NCBI GenBank assembly: GCA_030689795.1
Contig: JAUYEO010000188.1
Coordinates: 1 to 10,012 of the forward strand
From: Desulfobacterales bacterium
GTDB lineage: Bacteria; Desulfobacterota; Desulfobacteria; Desulfobacterales; RPRI01
Reading direction: 5' to 3'
Length of the DNA stretch: 10,012 nt
In this document: piece after piece, positions 6,564 to 10,012 of the stretch
How the letters are laid out: each line of letters starts with the position of its first letter
Numbering within the stretch: position 1 is the first letter of the stretch
Made by a program: the position numbers and the translations under genes
The notes under the pieces: model-generated
What the model was told of the DNA's origin: nothing
What the model saw: only the letters and a program-made list of their open reading frames with translations
Database searches by the model: none

Positions 6564-6634
6564 TATTATATAGCATAAAACACATGATAAGGAAAAATTA
6601 TATACGTCCATATCCGGTTCGGCTGGGAATGCGC

Positions 6635-6662
6635 TTGCTATTGCGATTCAATTTATGATAAT
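6635..6662 (+). promoter_or_regulatory. Possible promoter of the small membrane protein gene
   Basis: TTGCTA and GATAAT are separated by 16 nt, with four and five consensus matches. It would start transcription about 25 nt before the ATG, just upstream of its strong ribosome-binding site. Confidence 0.4.
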
Positions 6663-6691
6663 ATGAATTAAACTTAAAAGGAGGAATTCTT

Positions 6692-6994
6692 ATGCATATC
6701 ATATTAAAAAAATCAATTGTGCTTTTTACAATCGCCGCGCTTCTGATTATCCCCCTGGGGTCGGAGGTTCTTGCCAAGGAACAAATCCGGAAAGAAGCCC
6801 CGGACGCCGGGGCAATGGTTGCCGATTTCGTAATTTTAAGGTCGGTTGGAATTGTCGGCCTTATTACAGGCTTTACTTTCTTTGTTCTTTCCTCTCCATT
6901 CTCGGCTCTTGGCGGAAACATCGGAACTGCATGGGGCCAGATGGTTGCTGCCCCTGCAAAATATACCTTTGATAGACCGCTTGGAGACTTTTAA
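6692..6994 (+). CDS. Small membrane protein of unknown function
   Basis: A 100-residue protein. Residues 5-27 (KKSIVLFTIAALLIIPLGSE) look like a signal peptide or first membrane segment, with a possible cleavage after VLA. Residues 47-70 (VILRSVGIVGLITGFTFFVL) form a clear transmembrane helix rich in glycine. The C-terminal tail AAPAKYTFDRPLGDF resembles the conserved end of small deltaproteobacterial membrane proteins I have seen annotated only as hypothetical. The start is well supported: GGAGG lies 7 nt before the ATG. The gene converges on gltA, and the two stop codons overlap in TTAA (6991-6994). The opposite-strand frame at 6598-6921 is a shadow. Function cannot be stated. Confidence 0.85.
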   Translation: MHIILKKSIVLFTIAALLIIPLGSEVLAKEQIRKEAPDAGAMVADFVILRSVGIVGLITGFTFFVLSSPFSALGGNIGTAWGQMVAAPAKYTFDRPLGDF

Positions 6995-8274
6995 CGGTCT
7001 TCTACAGGAATATAATCTGTAAGGGAAGGGCCGGCATATACCTGACGCGGGCGGCTTAATCTCCAGTTCGGATCATCTGCGCTCTCTTTCCACTGCGCTA
7101 TCCATCCGGGAAGTCTCCCTATTGCAAACATGACGGTGAACATATTGGTAGGTATTCCAAGGGCCCGGAGCACAATTCCGCTGTAGAAATCTATGTTCGG
7201 ATACAGGTTATGATCAATAAAATAATTGTCTTTTAACGCGACCTCCTCCAGTAGCTTTGCAATATCGAGCAGGGGATCGCTTATTTTAAGCTTCTCGAGA
7301 ACACTGTCGCATGTCTTTTTCATGATTTTTGCTCGCGGGTCATAAGTCTTATAAACCCTGTGGCCGAACCCCATAAGCCTGAAGGGATCATTTTTATCCT
7401 TTGCCCGTTCAACCGCTTTTGCCACGTTCCCGCCGTCCTCTTCCTTTATCTTTGTGAGCATCTCTATCACAGCCTGATTTGCCCCTCCGTGCAGCGGACC
7501 CCACAGAGCCGCAACCCCGGCTGAGATGGCGGCATAAAGATTTACCCTTCCGCTTCCGACCATCCTTACTGTTGAAGTTGAACAGTTCTGTTCATGATCC
7601 GCATGGAGAATCCAGAAAACATTCAATGCCCTGACCTGGTCCTCATCAATCTGATAGGGTTTAACCGGGTTATCAAACATCATATTAAGAAAATTGGCGC
7701 AGTAGGAGAGGTCGGGGCGAGGATAAACCACCTTGTGCCCTCTTGATATCTTGTATGACATTGCAGCAAGCGTGCGTAATTTGGAAAGAAGCCGCGTCAC
7801 CATCAAATTGATCTCTTCTTCGGTAATCTTTATCTCCGGATAAAAGCTTCTGAGGGCGGTAACCATTGAAGAGAGAATTCCCATAGGGTGAGAAGCCCTG
7901 GGAAAGCTCTGGAAAAACGACTGCATGTCCTCGTGTATGAGAGAGTTGTCGTTCAGCAGGATGGAGAACTGGTTGAGCTGTTTTCTTGTGGGCAATACCC
8001 CGTTTATCAGAAGATATGTTGTTTCTGTAAATATCGAGTATTCCGCGAGCTGCTCAACCGGTATTCCTCTGTAGCGGAGAATACCCTTCTCGCCGTCCAT
8101 GAAAGTAATCGTGCTCACACAACTCCCGGTATTAGCAAAACCCGGATCGAGAGTAATTAACCCTGTTGTCTGCCTGAGAGCGGCAATATCAATGGCTTTT
8201 TCGCCTTCTGAGCCGGTGATCACCGGCAACTCGTACGTCTTACCATCGTAAATCAATTTAACATGTTCCGGCAT
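6991..8274 (-). CDS. gltA: Citrate synthase, type II (hexameric class)
   Basis: Condenses oxaloacetate and acetyl-CoA to citrate at the entry to the TCA cycle. The protein has 427 residues, the same length as E. coli GltA, and has the extended N-terminal region of type II enzymes (KLIYDGKTYELPVI). The catalytic triad is present: a histidine in WGPLHGGANQA (about 264), a histidine in GFGHRVYKTYDPRA (about 305) and an aspartate in PNIDFYSG (about 361). The substrate-binding segment LHADHEQNCSTSTVR lies near 229. The ATG is preceded by AGGAGG six nt upstream, and a sigma70-like promoter lies just beyond. Whether NADH inhibition is retained cannot be judged. The Re-type citrate synthase of some anaerobes is unrelated, so this is the ordinary Si-type. 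Confidence 0.98.
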   Translation of the reverse strand: MPEHVKLIYDGKTYELPVITGSEGEKAIDIAALRQTTGLITLDPGFANTGSCVSTITFMDGEKGILRYRGIPVEQLAEYSIFTETTYLLINGVLPTRKQLNQFSILLNDNSLIHEDMQSFFQSFPRASHPMGILSSMVTALRSFYPEIKITEEEINLMVTRLLSKLRTLAAMSYKISRGHKVVYPRPDLSYCANFLNMMFDNPVKPYQIDEDQVRALNVFWILHADHEQNCSTSTVRMVGSGRVNLYAAISAGVAALWGPLHGGANQAVIEMLTKIKEEDGGNVAKAVERAKDKNDPFRLMGFGHRVYKTYDPRAKIMKKTCDSVLEKLKISDPLLDIAKLLEEVALKDNYFIDHNLYPNIDFYSGIVLRALGIPTNMFTVMFAIGRLPGWIAQWKESADDPNWRLSRPRQVYAGPSLTDYIPVEDR

Positions 8275-8306
8275 TCCCTTCCTCCTGTTTTAAAAATGAT
8301 TTTTAT

Positions 8307-8334
8307 ACTATACAAAAAAACAACCCGAGGTCAA
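8307..8334 (-). promoter_or_regulatory. Sigma70-like promoter of gltA
   Basis: On the minus strand, TTGACC and TATAGT are separated by 16 nt, each with five of six consensus bases. The start would be near 8300, leaving a leader of about 26 nt that holds the AGGAGG ribosome-binding site. Confidence 0.58.
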
Positions 8335-8354
8335 GCATCTTCAAAAAGCTTTAA

Positions 8355-8383
8355 TTTACTTAAGTTCCCCTTTGTGATAAAAT
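8355..8383 (+). promoter_or_regulatory. Weak candidate promoter of the gene at 8441
   Basis: TTTACT and TAAAAT are separated by 17 nt (four and five consensus matches). It lies about 60 nt before the ATG, in the divergent space shared with gltA. The DNA is AT-rich, so this is tentative. Confidence 0.3.
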
Positions 8384-8440
8384 TAATGTATATGTAAACA
8401 AATTTTGAACACAGGTTTCGTGAAATTTAAAGGGGAGCCG

Positions 8441-9238
8441 ATGTCTTTTAAGGAAAATCTTTTAAAAAAAATCAGGATTGACAAGATGGCGGAGAAGGTG
8501 CTCAACTCTATCGGACCGCCCGATAGCGGGCGCAAGGTTGATAAAGAAACAATGCGCAAAATGCTTGAAATGAGCGCTTATCAGATAAGAAAAGAGAGAG
8601 ATCTTGAGCTCTACATTCAGGATAACGCCAATGGCGTGAAAAAGGTCCTTGTTCTTGACAATGAACTTCCTGTCTATAACACAACTGTTGAAGACGTTGT
8701 TCTGCGAAAAAGCCCAACCCTTAAAGAGATGCTCAGCATCCGGAATGCATTGAAAATTTTAAATGACGCGGATGTTCTGGTCTGCAAGAAGGAGAATTCC
8801 GTAAGATTTTTTCGGAACGAATGCGTAGCCCTTCTTGATCTTTCATTCGGCGCTTCGGATTTGCATGAGATTGAAAAAGACGGAGTCGTTTCTCTTGAAA
8901 GAGGTTATACGGATGGTGTTGCAGAAACACTCGATCTCTTTTCCGAGCTTCTGGATTATACCCCTTTGCCGAAAGATTTCATGATAAGTAATCACATAGT
9001 TATCGGCCCGTCGATAAAAGAGCCCGGCAGAGAAACTCTCTTTGGCCCTGTTATAATCTATAGCATAATTCATAATACAATCAGGTTATTCGATGATAAA
9101 ATCGGAACTAAGGAAAAAGAAAAAATCGAACGTCTGCACATGACGGCATCCGGCAGGGAAAAAGCTTCGCAAGAAGGGTCCGCAGTATTTGAATATCTGG
9201 CGGACTCCGTATTATTAAAGAATCCTAATTTAGCCTGA
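8441..9238 (+). CDS. Soluble protein of unknown function (265 aa), divergent from gltA
   Basis: I do not recognise this protein. From the ATG at 8441 it has 265 residues, no signal peptide and no membrane segment. The first 70 residues are lysine-rich and helical-looking (SFKENLLKKIRIDKMAEKVL), followed by mixed alpha/beta sequence (VKKVLVLDNELPVY, RNALKILNDADVLVC). Near the C-terminus a segment with GPVIIYSIIHNTIRLFDD precedes a charged helix. The start at 8441 is preferred over a TTG at 8405 because AGGGGAG lies just before it. The gene is divergent from gltA with about 165 bp between starts, so shared regulation is possible. The opposite-strand frames inside it are shadows. A single-copy conserved hypothetical of deltaproteobacteria is the most likely identity; no function is claimed. 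Confidence 0.85.
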   Translation: MSFKENLLKKIRIDKMAEKVLNSIGPPDSGRKVDKETMRKMLEMSAYQIRKERDLELYIQDNANGVKKVLVLDNELPVYNTTVEDVVLRKSPTLKEMLSIRNALKILNDADVLVCKKENSVRFFRNECVALLDLSFGASDLHEIEKDGVVSLERGYTDGVAETLDLFSELLDYTPLPKDFMISNHIVIGPSIKEPGRETLFGPVIIYSIIHNTIRLFDDKIGTKEKEKIERLHMTASGREKASQEGSAVFEYLADSVLLKNPNLA

Positions 9239-9287
9239 TTCAGTCAGTTTCAAGCAGGATAACATCGCTTTGTATTATAAAGATATC

Positions 9288-9692
9288 TTAAACGATCTGT
9301 AACGGCTGGGCTTTGGCTCTGGTTTTTCTTTTTAGCGCCGTCTCTTTTTCAGGAAATGATACCGGAATTGCCTGTTCCCCGTCATTCTGGCGGTTTCCTG
9401 CTGCCGCTATACCTTTAAAATATGCGGCAATCGACTCCATTGCATCCGCCTTTCGTTCTTCAGCTTTAGCCTTTCGCTCAACAGCATCGGCCAGGCGCTT
9501 CTGACTGTCTGCGAAACCCTCCATTATTTTATTGAATGCCGGAAGATGATCTGAAGCGATAGTCTTCAGATAACCTGCTTCTGCCGAATCCCTGGGCCTC
9601 TGTCTGTCGGAACCCGGGTATTTCCCGTCATGAGGTTTACGGTTCCTGTCAAAACGCTTGTTGGTCCTCAGATTATGAAGAAAATCATCCAT
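9288..9692 (-). CDS. Small charged protein with a coiled-coil-like helix, unknown function
   Basis: A 134-residue protein with no signal or membrane segment. The N-terminal 45 residues are basic and probably disordered (RTNKRFDRNRKPHDG). Residues 55-95 form a helix with repeated alanine, glutamate and lysine (RLADAVERKAKAEERKADAM), likely a coiled coil that could drive oligomer formation. The C-terminal 25 residues are again basic (KRKTRAKAQ). AGGAGG lies 7 nt before the ATG, which supports the start. It converges on the 8441 gene, with about 50 bp between stops, and its upstream side holds repeats. The basic ends might bind nucleic acid, but this is speculation; no family is recognised. The plus-strand frame at 9313-9504 is a shadow. 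Confidence 0.75.
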   Translation of the reverse strand: MDDFLHNLRTNKRFDRNRKPHDGKYPGSDRQRPRDSAEAGYLKTIASDHLPAFNKIMEGFADSQKRLADAVERKAKAEERKADAMESIAAYFKGIAAAGNRQNDGEQAIPVSFPEKETALKRKTRAKAQPLQIV

Positions 9693-9725
9693 TCCAAACC
9701 CTCCTAACCCCGATAAACGGGACTT

Positions 9726-9829
9726 TTTTCAGTACCCCCTTGAGGGGGTATAAGTGCGTTAACGAAACTATTTTCTGCCGCTCTTTTCAGTACCCCCTTG
9801 AGGGGTAGGAAAACGCAGAAAATAGTTTC
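9726..9829. repeat. Direct repeat with hairpins, and a 15-bp perfect inverted repeat
   Basis: An identical 22-bp block lies at 9726-9747 and 9784-9805 (period 58); each contains the hairpin arms ACCCCC and GGGG around TTGA. Between and after them GAAACTATTTTCTGC (9764-9778) is repeated perfectly in inverted orientation at 9815-9829. The block lies just upstream of the minus-strand gene at 9288-9692 and could act as a regulatory site or be a small mobile repeat. Confidence 0.65.
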
Positions 9830-9888
9830 TAACTTACTAATTATATTGATGAACTCATAAAAAGTCGAAATATGCTCACTTAATGAGC

Positions 9889-9998
9889 TTTTTGGGGATT
9901 TTTAAGTCACTTCGCTAAATCACAAGAACTCGGGCTAACGCCCTCAAACAGCTTGTGATTTTTAACGCTCAGTTCCTTAAAAATCTATTTCCCAAAAA
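9889..9998. repeat. Nested palindromic intergenic repeat
   Basis: Three arms nest symmetrically: TTTTTGGG (9889-9896) with CCCAAAAA (9991-9998), GATTTTTAAG (9897-9906) with CTTAAAAATC (9976-9985), and AAATCACAAG (9917-9926) with CTTGTGATTT (9952-9961). In the centre GGGC and GCCC (9932-9943) close a 4-nt loop. A cruciform or long RNA hairpin is expected. I recall similar repeats in Desulfobacteraceae intergenic DNA. No gene lies between 9693 and the window end. Confidence 0.65.
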
Positions 9999-10012
9999 TC
10001 TCAAATCCGTTC

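Noticed and set aside
6974..7000. Hairpin AGACCG / CGGTCT across the convergent stops of gltA and the membrane protein gene
   Set aside because: Only six pairs with a 15-nt loop, and no clear U-run on either strand; too weak to call a terminator.
9708..9717. Small hairpin CCCG / CGGG just upstream of the 9288-9692 gene as a riboswitch
   Set aside because: Only a four-pair stem and no match to a riboswitch core that I can recognise.

Overview
The window looks like chromosomal DNA of a Deltaproteobacterium in the broad sense (Desulfobacterota). This is inferred from the style of the genes and intergenic repeats and from a probable selenoprotein, a class common in that group; no rRNA or other phylogenetic marker is present to prove it. 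Base composition is moderate, most intergenic spaces are AT-rich, and several carry nested palindromic repeats.

Left part (1-1250, all on the minus strand): the edge is the 5' RNA portion of a group II intron whose reverse transcriptase would lie beyond position 1. Upstream of it, in the same orientation, is a HEPN/MNT toxin-antitoxin pair (hepT, mntA). It is preceded by a 37-codon open frame that overlaps hepT by 4 bp, and a good sigma70-like promoter sits ahead of all three. A divergent cysteine-rich small protein gene follows at 1412-1636.

Middle part (1648-6249, minus strand): in transcription order the genes are priA (replication restart helicase), a YfcE/MJ0936-type metallophosphoesterase, an exported DUF1573 protein and a HAD phosphatase. 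The DUF1573 gene is the most striking feature. Its frame is interrupted by a TGA exactly where the family has the first Cys of its CGC motif. The frame then continues for 159 more sense codons as normal DUF1573 sequence, and a perfect 8-bp hairpin starts 9 nt after the TGA. This is best read as a selenocysteine codon (Sec-Gly-Cys) with a SECIS-like element, giving one 232-residue protein instead of a 72-residue fragment. Its true stop overlaps a GTG start of the HAD gene, so the two are probably translationally coupled.

Right part (6250-10012): a gene-free stretch holds two adjacent palindromic elements, each with apparent target-site duplications. It is followed by a small membrane protein gene that converges on gltA (hexamer-type citrate synthase), the two stop codons overlapping. 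Divergent from gltA is an unrecognised 265-residue soluble protein. A 134-residue coiled-coil-like protein lies opposite it, and the window ends in about 300 bp of nested repeats. The genes do not form one pathway: housekeeping functions (replication restart, TCA cycle) are interspersed with a defence or addiction module and small mobile or repetitive DNA.
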